The position numbers were made by a program, and so were the translations under genes. Below, piece after piece: positions 1 through 11,632 of a stretch of 64,000 bases of DNA; the first letter of the stretch is position 1; each line of letters starts with the position of its first letter. The stretch comes from Neopestalotiopsis rosae (lineage: Eukaryota; Ascomycota; Sordariomycetes; Amphisphaeriales; Sporocadaceae), in NCBI GenBank assembly GCA_023078685.1, contig JALGAS010000008.1, positions 2,728,001-2,792,000 of the forward strand, given 5' to 3'. The notes beneath the pieces are model-generated. The model worked only from the letters and a program-made list of their open reading frames with translations, made no database searches and had not been told where the DNA came from.

Positions 1-706
1 ATAAGGCGCGCGGAACGTTAATCAAAGATGCATATATAGCATCCGCTAGAACGGAGATGGGATGAAGTGTTCATGGCCGTGCGCTTCCGAAAACGTTGAA
101 GCTAAGATGTGCTATACTGCATGCAGAGACTAAATGAAGAAATGAAAGCCTTGGCGGAAGACACATCCAGATACCCTTTCCATCTGGTGTTGCATCCAAA
201 GAAATAATGATCGAACGCGAAGAATGCGAGGGTTACATTTGGGTTGACCAACGGTGCAGCAATCGGTACTATTTCAGCACACAGGGCGCTATACCTAGGC
301 GTGGCAGCACCCACTACTGCACAGCGACATGGTATACAGGGACTCTGAACCATTGCCTGCGCTAACCCAGAATGGTGCTATGTGCGAATGTCTATAACTC
401 TTCACTTGGCCGCTCGGAGCGAATAGGCCGAATATTTGTTGACAACACGGATCATGCGGAAATTCTATCACGAGCTATCTTTGAGACTATTTACGACTGC
501 AGCTTTCAAACAAGCACCTTCTCAAAAGAGCTTTCATCGAGTCCGAGTTGCGCCGTAGGCAAGCCGCGCTGGAGACACAGTTTACATGATTACTGACTAT
601 ACGTCAAGTTCCCCTGCATATGTGCAGAACCTCACTCAATTGAGCATGGCTATCAGCAGGCTCTTTGGAGATCAAGTCTCAGATACGTTCCGCAACAAAG
701 TATCGC
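1..706. other. no gene recognised
   Basis: Left edge of the window, downstream of the NmrA-like gene. Only short overlapping open frames (under 85 codons) are present on both strands. None has a recognisable motif, splice structure or start context. Confidence 0.5.
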
Positions 707-1734
707 CTACAATTTACCCTCGAGGAAGGCCTTGATCGTGGGCCTCGGGTCCTCCTCCTCAAGGCCCAGAAGACCATTAGCCAGCTCCACGCCCTTGGCA
801 CTGTCACCACCCTCTCTGTATAGGTACGCCTGCAAAAAGTCGCGAAAGGCACTGAAATCCTTCTTGGCCAGCTTCTCATTGCCAATCGACGTCAGGTCCT
901 CGGACTTGACGGGCACCTTCTGCCACTGCGCCCCGCTCTCCTCCTCGACAATCTTGAGCAGCTGATGCTGGGTCGTCGTGAACGAGGCAATGGACAGGTA
1001 CTGGTTGGTCGTCTTATCGGCGCGAGCGAGCGATGCGGCTACTGCCTTGCCGATAAAGGACAGGTTGGACGTGAAAAAGGGCGTGTCACCCGTGTCGACA
1101 ATGTGAGCCTTCTTGGTTGTCTTGTCGAAACCGAGCCCACTGAGCCTCAGACCCTGTATTGGTGAAGTGTTAGTCTCTTTCCCCGAAGGTATTCTGAAAG
1201 GTAGAAAATTTGGCCACCTACCCAGTCAAAGAAGAGTCCATTGCTAAACGCTGTCCAAGTGAAAGAAGGGTTCTCCTCGGACTTTTTGATTATGTAGTCA
1301 AGTACTTGGACTTTGCCCGAGAGGATAGTCTTGAGTCCTTGGTCTTGAACTGTTCTAGTGTTGATGCCAAACTCTGAAGGCACAAAACGCTTCACACCGG
1401 CAGCGATGGATGCATCGACAATGGGGTACTGCTTGCCCACGGCTGGGGTGGCCGCTGCGGAGACGACGGCATCTTGACCCTGGAGAGCCGCCTTGAGCGA
1501 ATCGAACGACTCATAGTCGACTTTCTTGACAGTCACACCGGAAGGAAAAGTCGACGAGGAAGACTCTCGGGTCAATGCCGTGACATTGAAGCCAGCGGCG
1601 AGCAGCGCCTCGGTGATGGGCGCTCCGATGTTGCCAGAAGCCTGTCAATTATCGGAATTAGCGGTGGTTCCGAGATCATACTGGCTGCCGGCCCCACTTA
1701 CACCGACAACGGCAACGTTCTTAATGGAAGACAT
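707..1734 (-). CDS. NmrA-like / isoflavone-reductase-like NAD(P)-binding protein
   Basis: Three-exon model: 1734-1702, 1641-1222, 1153-707, giving 299 aa. Introns of 60 and 68 nt have GTAAGT and GTAGGT donors and CAG acceptors. The N-terminus reads NVAVVGASGNIGAPI, a GxxGxxG Rossmann dinucleotide-binding motif that is assembled only after the first intron is removed. The middle contains VPSEFGIN, typical of the NmrA/PCBER (isoflavone reductase-like) branch of atypical short-chain dehydrogenases. The length matches the roughly 300 aa usual for the family. Family members reduce small aromatic or phenylpropanoid-like molecules or act as redox sensors; the substrate here is unknown. The start is the only Met that opens directly into the Rossmann strand. 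It is divergent from the BTB gene and shares a 1.6 kb intergenic region with it. Confidence 0.9.
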
Positions 1735-3302
1735 GATGGAAGAGTTGTCGTATCTATATTGTGAGAAGCTGGATGTGATTAGAACTTCAGAGTTATATCG
1801 ATTCATAAGAGGGAATATGTTTATAATAGTTTCAAAGTGGTATAAATTGTAATGATGGGTTTCGTGATCTCTTCCCCAGAACTGCCGGAAGGCGGGGTTG
1901 TGTTTTATACTGTCCCGGAATGTGGAGCGGCATTTCGAGCGATCGCGTCATAATAGTGCATGATTTATCAAGAAGCTGAAGCCCGTCCTGCCCGCTTACT
2001 CACCGGATGAGGTGGTATTGCTCATACATGGCGAACATGAGATGGTCAAACCAGCTTTGTAAACAGCTCATGTCTTTGAGTCCATTCGATCCATCGTGTA
2101 TGCGATGCGTTTCTCCACTCGGCACTATCGCCCTGCGTGAGGGAGACGGTCGTAGACATTGCGAATTCCACGTTCCAGGGAACGATTGACCTGACAGCAA
2201 AGAATCGCTCCGGAGATGATTTCATGTCTGGATGAGCCATCTGAACCCGGCATGCAAGTTCGGGTCGGGAGAGGTCCTATTTAACCATTTTCGGCACTTC
2301 AAATCTATGGACTACCGGATCAGGCCGGGCGCCATTCTATAGTTTGGCGCCCTGGGTTTAGAAGTGAAGCTAACTAGGCTAGTATGGGTCGTCTGGCAAT
2401 GAGACAGGTCGGTTTTACTATAAATGTTTTGTACAGATTGGGAACGAGGTATATCTGGTTATATTGATTGCACTACCTGACTCTGGTACATTCTATACGC
2501 CTATGCGTGATAGTGCGCGCGTATTGGCGGACGGTGTCGGGGAATTTTCTTGTGACAATTTCATTCGTGTCCAAAAGAATGATCACTATCTGGTACACGT
2601 TTCTGTCGAGCAGTTGCCGCACAACATCGTTCTTGAAGATGGCGAACAATTGACGAGCCCTGCAACGTACTTCGTAAGTGCAAGTATCGAGTTCCTCTGA
2701 GCACTAGCTGTCTCGGTTGAATTGCGTTACGATATAATTAATGACAGTCGCAATCAGTACTAATGACGTCGCATTTCTTCGATCTCATACTCTTGTTGCA
2801 CAACGAAATATAGAGGTCAGAGCGCATTGTCTCTGTATAAAGTCCTGAAGGCATGTACGAAGTAAATGTGAACATAGTCCGTCACACGTTACAGATCAAT
2901 GCAGATTATTGATAAGGAGCCCCCCAGCAAGCCCAGCACTTGAAAGCTCGAGAGCTTCTTCAATTGGAGCTTTCCCCACGAGCCAGTGAAACTGGGCGGG
3001 TACCTGCCTCGCCTAGCGCCTAGCCCTAGCTTCCTTGAGCTCCTTGCATATTGTAGCACACTGAGCGAGCTGCCCGGCCAACCAGCTTTTGGCCAGCAGC
3101 TTGGTCCAGTCCATTGCAGCTCATCAGCCTTTTGATTTCGCCAGTTTGCGTTTTGCGACAATCAACGAGCATCACCACCAATGTTCTCTCGTCATTTTTA
3201 CGAACCGAATAATTCCATTAGATTGTATCAAGTATAGCGCCAGATAACTCGATTAGCTGCGACAGTCCTCCCAACCCCGAGCGCAAGCTAGGATCGAGCA
3301 GC
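1735..3302. other. divergent intergenic region (NmrA-like / BTB)
   Basis: About 1.6 kb holding the promoters of both the NmrA-like gene (-) and the BTB gene (+). Open frames of 60-90 codons on both strands have no recognisable motif. No repeat or RNA gene seen. Confidence 0.5.
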
Positions 3303-4285
3303 ATGGCCGACGAATACCGCGAAGAACCTGCCGAGGAGTCGCAACCCACGGCGAGCGGCGCCGACGTAGAAATGGACGATGGGGGTGCGGAAGCCACCGA
3401 AAACGCCGATGCGAGCGAGCTCCCCTTTGCCGAAGGTGGCGACGATATCCCCGAAATTGAACAGCACATCCAGTTCATCGACTACCTCAAGAGCCCGATG
3501 GTGACACTGCTGGTTGGCGATGGAGATAAATCTGCAATTTTGACTGCGCATCAAGCGCTCCTCGAGCAAAGCCCATATTTCGCCGACGCATGCGCCGCTT
3601 TCAACGACGATGGCAGCGTAAGTTTTCTGCGCACTACAGTCGTTTATTCAATGGCAGGTATTGTAAGAAGGAGCGACTAACTTTGCGCGCAACAGCCTCG
3701 ACAGATTGAGCTCAGCGACGACATTGACGCCGTGGGATGCTTCCTCGAGTTTTTATATACCGGCGACTACTATCCCAAGAAGGTCCCGGGCACGCGCGAG
3801 CTCGAAACACAACCTGGCGTACCTGCCGTAGACGAGTCGGGCGATCAGCTGCTGAAGCATGCGCGCGTTTATACCCTGGCAGAGAAGTTTGGCGTGGAAC
3901 AGCTCAAGAGTCTGGCGACCAGCAAGATTCATTGTGTCAATTCTACAGCCAAGGGCGAGATCGCATACGCTCGCTACGTTTACGCGTACACAGACAAGGA
4001 CGACACGTCCATTCGCGCCCCGGTGGCCAAGTTCTGGGCTACGCGCAGTCATGCCCTCAGGACAGAGGCAGAAGAGGAGTTCCGCTCGATATGCTTGGAG
4101 TATCCCCAATTCGGTTATGATGTGCTTAGTAAGTTTGATCAGGATTTGTTAACCCCCTGCCTTACTGACAGTTTCAAGCTCTTGTGCTCGACGAGAAGCT
4201 CAAGCGCCAAGGACAAGGAAAGTTGCTCCCGGTCGCCTCGAGTGGTGGACCGGGACGGAAGCGTGCACGACACAGCAACATCTAG
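3303..4285 (+). CDS. BTB/POZ domain protein
   Basis: Exons 3303-3617, 3696-4128 and 4179-4285 give 284 aa; introns are 78 and 50 nt. The N-terminal ~55 residues are acidic and low complexity. A BTB fold follows: MVTLLVGDGDKSAILTAHQA, SPYFADACAAF and, across the first intron, CFLEFLYTGDYY. A helical stretch around residues 140-240 (LAEKFGVEQLKSLATSKI) is typical of fungal BTB proteins. The last exon uses acceptor TTTCAAG, which is the choice that keeps frame, and ends in a basic tail (GRKRARHSNI) that could be a nuclear localisation signal. BTB proteins dimerise and often act as Cullin-3 adaptors; the partner here is unknown. There is no Kelch or MATH domain. It lies tail to tail with the HET gene. 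Confidence 0.88.
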
Positions 4286-4968
4286 AGCAGCAGTCCTTGT
4301 ACAATACAATATTCGACCTTTTCCCCGTAGTCTGCACATGGGGACTTATTGGCAATACCCAAAATCTGGAGGCGGACGTGTACACAATTGCGGGATGCAT
4401 GGGTTCAGCAGCGGGACCGTCGGGAGTGTTTCCAGGGCATGCCGGGTATTTCTGGTGGCGAGACCCGCTTGGTGACATTTGCTCTGGATACTAAATGCCC
4501 CCATGTAGGCATGGTATAGATGTTATACGAAGTTTGATATGCATAGGGAATCGTTTCGCAATCAGCGGCTTATGCTGCCGCGGTTATGAGGCGTTACAGT
4601 GGCCTGTCTATAGTCATAGCATGTTGTTCATTGTGAAAGACTGGATACATATTTGGGAATCAATGCAAGCACTTGCCACAAGGCTCGCTGGTTATCAAAG
4701 TGTGTACATGACTTTCATGCAAACACTGCTGCCATTGCCAGTCTTGTTCCAACTATAAGTCGCCGACTTTGAATATTCATTGTGAAATCACGTGGAGGAA
4801 TGCTAGGAAACACCAGAACCCATTCGTCCATATCAGAATTGATAGTGCTTGCAGTCAGCATAGTCGTGGAACGGTGAGGATAAAACATGGAAATAGCTTG
4901 AAGTAGGCTGTTTTATTTGAAAACCGACATCGCGGTCTGGTAGCTTAATTTTGCTATTAGAGTCATAA
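4286..4968. other. convergent intergenic region
   Basis: Tail-to-tail spacer between the BTB and first HET genes. One 87-codon frame (4495-4758, +) has no recognisable features. No further signals seen. Confidence 0.5.
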
Positions 4969-7236
4969 CTAAATCAGATTGATTGTGGTTTTCGCTGTGC
5001 CTGAGCTGCGCTTATGCCACCATTCGGAACCGGTGGATTGTAAGAACGGCGGCCTTCGATAGAGCCCTTCGTATTCATAATTAAATTTTTCACGATCGCC
5101 GTTGGTAGTCAGAAAGCAGTCTCCTATAAACTTCATCGTTGGACTTTCGCCCTCCTGCATTATGCCGTGCGGCGCCTCGTCGGATTCGGCACTGGCGTTT
5201 TGTTGCACCCTTCGAAAAAGATATGTTCGAGACCAGTGGATGAGATTCAATGGTTGCTCAATTTTTGAAGGGTGAATACAAGTGACCAGGTCGCCAGTCT
5301 TCACATGTGTAGGTCCCAACCCAAGCACGATACGGTCGACGTCTAGAGGCTTCGCCGAGTCGACCGCACAAGTGATCAAACATCGCTCTTGGACAGTCAA
5401 CGCAACGAGTCGAAGGTATAGGCTTACTAAGGAGTTGGAAATGTTCGCTCCTGCTAGAATTTCTTGAAGGATATCCACCGTAGTTGCTTTGCTGGTCAGC
5501 CACTGTTCCTGGAAGCTGCCCAGGTGGTTCCTAAACATCCCCCCTGCTGTTACAACGTAATCCAGCTTTTCCAATAGCTTGATAACTGTTTCATTCCTTC
5601 TGACAGCGTCATCATCCGGCGAGCCAATCGAAAGCTGGGACGCAGGAGAGGCAACGCGCGCCCAGACGTCCTCAAAGGCGGAGCTGATCCATTTCCGAAC
5701 ATCCGCATCAGACTGTGAAGCTTCGAACCCTGGGCCTTTCCAGTTGACATAGAGGAGGGAAAACGATTCATCTGAATGCTTTGTAAACAACCCTGCTGGC
5801 AGCTCATAATAATCTTCCATTTCATATTCCATTTCCCTCCCTTCATTATCTTTAAAGAAAGCAAAGGGTGGGTCAGGCCAATGTCGCACGCAACTAAATT
5901 CTGCTTTCAGTTGATGATCACCGCGGTCAGTTCTGGTAATCTTTGGCAGTGTAATGTCTCGTCTGATTGGATGATCTCCGTAGCCTGATATGGTACGCCC
6001 AAGATGAGTTCCAGGTGAGGTGATATGTCCATCATGCGAAAGAGTGTTAAATTTGCGGAAAGCTCTTCCATCCGAGGTAACGTCGCGGCATTCGGTCCAG
6101 AAAGGACGTCGCAATTCTTCCAGTCGCCAATCGGGCACCCATGATGGTAGAGCTGGATCGCTTACCCTCCCTGCACGCGCTGCTGCCTGTGCAAGTACCC
6201 AATGTAAGTGGCCGTAGTTCGATACAAACTCTGCGAATTGGGTATATATTTCCTGGACTGAATCCTCATATGAAATGGCGAGCAGAGGCAATTGTGAGGA
6301 TTCCTCGATTGGCTTGCCAGGCGTTAGTATAGAGATGTCCTGAGCAAGAGGCGCAATCGTAAAAATGTGATCTCGAGCATCAGCACAGCCGAAGTGACTG
6401 AAGACACGCATCAAACGGAGTAAATAGCATTCGTACTTAGCGTCGGTTAGTTGAAAGTAGAAGTTTGCTTGGTAATGTACTTTCTGCATGTTGAAGCCTT
6501 CCCAAACTTCAAAGATACTCAAGGTTGATCCCAACTGCCTATTGGGTTCAGTAGCTTCATGTCCAATTCTCCTGACAATCCTCATGAACTTCAGGAATGA
6601 TATCTCGCTGAAGCCAGCATTGAGTACGACGTCGAGGTTGAAAACCACTTCTTGAATAACCCATCTTCTCGAGAACCAGCTGACATTTATGACACGGGAT
6701 ATACAGTCCTTCATATCGGCGACATCGTCAGCAGGAATTAGCCATTTGTCTGACAAAGCGAGTCGACCAAGTTCCGAAAGACGGTCAAGGCTTGCCTCCA
6801 CTTGCGCATCACGACCGAGCCAGACAAGGACTGTCGCAGCACCATGGAAGATGGCACCCATCAAAGGAATCTGATGGTTTTTCTCTTTGTCGTCATTCTG
6901 GTTAATGGAGAGAGCGTCGATCCAGAGTCTTCGAGGTCGTTTCGCAAGTCTAAATTGGCGTAGAGCATCCTCCAGATTCTTCGTGACGGAGATGGCTCGT
7001 GTTTGAGATACAATCACTTTTGACGAACTAGGGATGCCACCCCAGGTGTAGGACAGAGCTTCGTAGGATGCCATTGGTAAGGAGAGGTCAACCACAAAGA
7101 TCTCAACATGCAGATCATCGGAATCTTCGACTGCTGGCTGCAGCTCAATGATGCGGGTGTGACTTGCAGACGGAAGAGGAGAACGATGCTGCACAGGACC
7201 TGGCATCATCTCAACTTGCTCCGCTGGTCTCTGCAT
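4969..7236 (-). CDS. HET-domain protein (heterokaryon incompatibility type) 1
   Basis: Single-exon gene of 755 aa from ATG at 7236; an upstream GTG in frame is ignored. The HET domain spans about residues 50-200: YEALSYTWGG, the central RLWIDALSINQNDDKEK motif, then VLVWLGRD and RRWVIQEVVF. The long C-terminal part is the usual variable region and ends with a GDLVTCIHPSK-like segment. HET domains trigger cell death after fusion of genetically different hyphae; in some proteins the domain is the toxic effector of an NLR or ligand recognition pair. No NACHT, WD40 or ankyrin part is present, so this is a stand-alone HET protein. It is the first of three in the window. Its trigger cannot be inferred. 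Confidence 0.92.
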   Translation of the reverse strand: MQRPAEQVEMMPGPVQHRSPLPSASHTRIIELQPAVEDSDDLHVEIFVVDLSLPMASYEALSYTWGGIPSSSKVIVSQTRAISVTKNLEDALRQFRLAKRPRRLWIDALSINQNDDKEKNHQIPLMGAIFHGAATVLVWLGRDAQVEASLDRLSELGRLALSDKWLIPADDVADMKDCISRVINVSWFSRRWVIQEVVFNLDVVLNAGFSEISFLKFMRIVRRIGHEATEPNRQLGSTLSIFEVWEGFNMQKVHYQANFYFQLTDAKYECYLLRLMRVFSHFGCADARDHIFTIAPLAQDISILTPGKPIEESSQLPLLAISYEDSVQEIYTQFAEFVSNYGHLHWVLAQAAARAGRVSDPALPSWVPDWRLEELRRPFWTECRDVTSDGRAFRKFNTLSHDGHITSPGTHLGRTISGYGDHPIRRDITLPKITRTDRGDHQLKAEFSCVRHWPDPPFAFFKDNEGREMEYEMEDYYELPAGLFTKHSDESFSLLYVNWKGPGFEASQSDADVRKWISSAFEDVWARVASPASQLSIGSPDDDAVRRNETVIKLLEKLDYVVTAGGMFRNHLGSFQEQWLTSKATTVDILQEILAGANISNSLVSLYLRLVALTVQERCLITCAVDSAKPLDVDRIVLGLGPTHVKTGDLVTCIHPSKIEQPLNLIHWSRTYLFRRVQQNASAESDEAPHGIMQEGESPTMKFIGDCFLTTNGDREKFNYEYEGLYRRPPFLQSTGSEWWHKRSSGTAKTTINLI

Positions 7237-8199
7237 GGTCACATGTAAGTGAGTGCAGTCGGATGCGCTTGTTCGTGATGATTTGTATTGGTTTTGACAA
7301 ATCCCCTTTGCGTATATCGTGACAAGGGAAGAAAAGATAGGGTAGGAAACAAACTATGTTTGTAGGCTGGTATGTCGATGAGGCGGGGTAGACTGCATGG
7401 TGTTGAGCAAAGCATTATACACAGCCACTCCCTCACCGAACTTGATCTCATCTTGCCCTCTTGCTAAGCATAAATTATATCATTGCTCTGCATGAAATTA
7501 CGGCCGCCCTACCAAATGCGTATACGGCACTCTTTCTGGAGGCCATGAAAACACTTTGAATCAGACCATGGAGCTCCGATGCCCTTGCAAGGGTCGTAGC
7601 TCTGAGATTGTCAGCCATTATTTCGTGAACAGGCAAGCTGCATCAATGCACTATGTAGCTTTACCAGCGTGACGTTTCCCTTACTGCTAATCCGGCCCAC
7701 ACCTCCAGGAGCCTCTCGTGATCAAAAATCGCGCGACTCTTTTGGACAAACTTGGCCTTGACAGACTACCTTTAGGGATCTTTTCGTCCCCCATGGTTTG
7801 TAGTCTGTCCGTTGGCACATTTCGCCTGCTCGCGTTACTATGTATGGACGAGACATCATTCACGCATCATTGCATATATTGCCCAGGTTCTGCGAATACT
7901 CAAAATTTGGTTAGTCACCTTTTTCTGTCTCCCCGTGCAGATCATGCGTTCCGCAGATAAACTTGGCTAACAACCTGATAACATTCCCCAGCACAATTGT
8001 CGGCTTTTCTCGACCACCATGACAAAATGGCCGCAGATTGACAACGTCAAATTTGGATTGGAGCTCTTTTAGAGGATTGCTAAATTCATCACTCTCTGAG
8101 AGAAATATAAATGATCGACGCTTCCATCAAATATCACTGGCTTGCTTTCAACTAAAATGCCTTGCCCATCAACGCAGAAATAAGTGTAGCCGCGAGCCG
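7237..8199. other. intergenic, no gene recognised
   Basis: Upstream region of HET gene 1 and downstream region of the GMC oxidoreductase. Contains frames of up to 94 codons (e.g. 7718-7960 +) without recognisable content. Confidence 0.5.
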
Positions 8200-10074
8200 T
8201 CACTTCTCCATTCCGTGATCCGCTTTTATAACATCTGCTGCATACTCGGCTATCCCGTAGACTGTGGCTTGAGGATTGGTTCGAGGAGTAATAGGGATCA
8301 CGCTCGCATCGCAAACCCGTAGATTGCAGCTACCGTAGAGGCGCAGCTGAGAGTCTACCACGCCTCCCAATTCTCGGGCCATCATGGAACACGTACCGGT
8401 GTAATGCTGGGCACCAACGACGGTGTCACGAACATATCTCTTGACGTTTTCAATGTCTGTGAAACTGCCGACATGGGGCGCTCCCGGATTGTGTTTACCA
8501 TTGGGCTTCAAGTGCTTCGCGAGTGGTTCGGTGGCCGCAATGGTCGCGGCATACTGTAAGTGACTTGCGAGTACTTCGATATCAATAGGATGCGTGAGGT
8601 ATCGAGGATCCAGTGCAAGATGGTCCGGCGAGGTAGAGTTAGTCGCCGATTTGATGTGTACCGAGCCTCGCGACAATGGATGAGCTAGCAAAAGCACAAT
8701 TGTAAAATAGCTCTCATCGCCGGGGAATTCAGTAATGGACCCCATCGAGCCATCGCTATTGAATGTGAAATAGGCTGCGGCTGAGAGGTAGCATCCGGAA
8801 GCTTCAGTACGGGACTGCAGAATGGAGCTCACGAAGGACTTGTGAGCTTCGGCGAACGCTGGCATTGTTTTGATTGGATCATTTGCGGCAACGGGGATTT
8901 TAAGGATATCTTCAACTCTCTCCTTGCCCGTGCCATCAACAATTCCAGGAAACGGGAGATGCGCAGCATAGTTGGCACCACCTTTGGAAAATGGACCGCG
9001 CTGTCGTACTGTGTAGTCTTCCATGGCAGCTGCAACAGCAGCTGGGTCCTGACGGGCAATCTTGTCGGCGGTTTCGAATCCTTCTTCACCTAGAACCTCG
9101 TAACTGACTCCGACCATGGGATGGTTCTGAAGGTTTTCACCGACGAAAGAGTTGTCGATAACGACATCGATGTCAAGTTCTTCGAGACGCGCCTTGCCAC
9201 CAATGCCTGAAAGCTCGAGAATTCGAGGTGAGCTAAGTGCTCCTGCTGTCAGTATAACCTCTTTATGAACCTTCGCTGTTCTTTTTTCTCCGGATACAGT
9301 AGTACACTGTACTCCTGTCGCGGTCCGGTCTAGTGAAGGGTTGTGATCACTGACTTCTCCGAAAAGAATTTTGTCGACTATTGTCTGTGTCCAGATGGTA
9401 AGGTTCGGCCGCTGGGTGCCCAAATCAAGGTATGCGTTACCAGAGAAGCTTCTCTCCTTTGTGGAAGGATTAATGGTATCTGGAACGGTGAGGGTACCAC
9501 AAACCCGTCCCGAGAAGGGATCATTGGATGCGGAAAAGCCGAGGCTGCTCAAAGTCTCTCTCCAGACTTGAGGCCATTTGCTATCCTCCTCAGGCACTGC
9601 GAGATGGAGGGGTCCATTCTCGTATGACTTCTTCATAGCCGCACTGAAACTATCCCAACTCCACCCGGGATTTCCTAGGCTCGCCCACGCATCCACGTTT
9701 GCCTTGGAGGTAGCACTGAAGGAGAGGCCGTTCAAGGCACTTGAGCCGCCAAGCATCCGGCCTTGAGAGAGCTTGATTTTGCGGCCACCGAGCGCTCCCT
9801 AACACATCACGTTAGCATTGACAGTTTACGTAGGTACGAGAGCGCAAAGAGTGTTGCTCACCTGAGGTTCAGTCTTGAGTTGCCATGCGGCCTCGGGATC
9901 ATCCAATAGCATGCCCCAGAAGGCAGGTATCTTCACTCTGTGGTCATCCCTGAGATCTTTGCCCGCCTCTATAACCAGAACACTGGTATCTGGATCCTCG
10001 GAAAGGCGTGAGGCTACGACTAACCCCGCCAAGCCGCCTCCGACAACTACAAAGTCAAAAATCTCGGAGGCCAT
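8200..10074 (-). CDS. GMC-family FAD oxidoreductase (choline dehydrogenase / glucose oxidase type)
   Basis: Exons 10074-9862 and 9798-8200 give 603 aa; the 63-nt intron has a GTGAGC donor and TTAG acceptor. The N-terminus carries the FAD dinucleotide-binding motif [17 protein letters not shown] (residues ~7-23) and VLVIEAG. The GMC signature [12 protein letters not shown] follows the intron. The catalytic pair is His536 (in QHYTGTCSM) and Asn579 (in TNPQATVYG), the His/Asn arrangement seen in aryl-alcohol and choline oxidase-like members. No signal peptide precedes the Rossmann motif, so it is probably intracellular. ATG 10074 is chosen because the ADP-binding strand starts right behind it; an in-frame Met at 10167 would add 31 residues. 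It oxidises an alcohol to an aldehyde or ketone; the substrate is unknown. Divergent from the BVMO gene. Confidence 0.93.
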
Positions 10075-11632
10075 TTCAATTCTTCGATTTCTTCCAACTG
10101 CAAATATATGAAGACTTGTTTTGATGGGACAGCAGGAAGATTTGAAAGTCGTGGACAACTTGGCCAACTATGGTGTTGGTGTTGTGTGCTGGCGTCGAGC
10201 ATGAGGCTTTGACTTTTTATTTAATCACCGTCGTTGTCCCACGCTGGAAGTGCACTTGAGAGGCGAATTGCCTCCGTAGTACCCAGGAATTGGGGTCAAG
10301 TGAGACATTGATAATCGGTGCAGGACGCAAGTGAGGCGGTGTCTATCTGATTGGTCTTTGCTTTCAGGTTTTGGGCGGCACAGAAGGGTGCCCCTTGGGT
10401 GCTACCTGCTTGGTATATGCATCTAGCAGGCATAAGCATTACAAAACACGCGTCTCCTTGCAGACAGGGCTTGTATCTACCAATGAGGGATAAGTCCATA
10501 CGGCGTTGACCCTTGCCTACATACAACATAGTATATATTATGCGATGTGTGCATATGCAGGATGGGCAGCGTTAAGATGCCCAGGTAGCTACCTAGTAGG
10601 CAGGCGACATAGGTACCCCGATACCGAGGACTCGGACAAGCAGGCTCATTATCGGCAATGGAGGACACATCCCCGTCTCCAATTGAATCCCCGAGCTTAA
10701 TCAAGCTCACGCATGGTGTTCGGAAACTTCCCCACACGCATTATGATATGCAATGAGTGGATGACCAATCCCCAAATTACAGATATATGGTATGGTAGTA
10801 AGTGAATAAACTGAACTATGCTACCATATCTTATCTGCCAAAACAAGGTCTTTTAATGGCGAATCTCGCTAGTGAGTATATACAAGCCTCCTATTTACTA
10901 TCAGCAGATATGATAGGTATGTTCTGATAGTTGTTGTACAACTCAAGTTACCTATTTATGTTCGACAGACGTTGGAGTAGTCAAATATGTACACGATGGA
11001 GATACATTCCCTTATTTACCCATGTGCCAAACAGCGATCAAGTCATCTATGATGTGAGACTGAGGAATTGTCCAGCAATTTTCGAACCATGGCCATACAG
11101 TCAGTATCTTTAGGAGGGAAAACCCATGATCGTATCCTAGACGTCGTCTCCTGACTTTTGGCTGTGTGGAGGAATGACACTAGACGTGCAACGCTTGACT
11201 TGAGCAGCCCGTTTGCTAAGAACCCTTGAAACGTATGCACTGAATCGTAAAAATGCGAACATTAGTTCGGCACCCGGACTCGGACTCGGACAACAAGATT
11301 ACGGGCGAGTTGAGTTCGGCACTTGAGACTCAGTTGCGGGGACAGGACATATAGTGCGTAGCGGCCGGTGCCTAGGCTCGATGGTATAGTATTGCTCTAC
11401 CAGAACTTGGCAACAACCCCATATTCTCAACAGCCGAGACTATTACTTTGGTGTAATGGAGATTGTGGAGATGGCGGGGACTGTGGAGAAATTGCATGAA
11501 AGCGTGGGGATAACCATTATACGTGTATCATATAAAGCTTCGACATTTTGTTACCTGATGAAACATGTAACTTTGCCATTCCTCTCATCATCCATTTTGC
11601 TTATTCAGTTGTTCCCTCTGAATTCCTTCGTC
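10075..11632. other. divergent intergenic region (GMC / BVMO)
   Basis: About 1.55 kb between two divergently transcribed oxidases, probably holding both promoters. Rather AT-rich around 10.75-11.0 kb. A frame starting at 11456 is in phase with the BVMO but encodes a non-homologous hydrophobic extension. No repeat or RNA gene identified. Confidence 0.5.

Noticed and set aside
102..353. 83-codon frame near the left edge (-)
   Set aside because: No recognisable motif, and nothing around it supports an exon.
11456..11632. In-frame 59-residue N-terminal extension of the BVMO
   Set aside because: Hydrophobic and unlike family N-termini; Met at 11633 sits just ahead of the FAD-binding strand.
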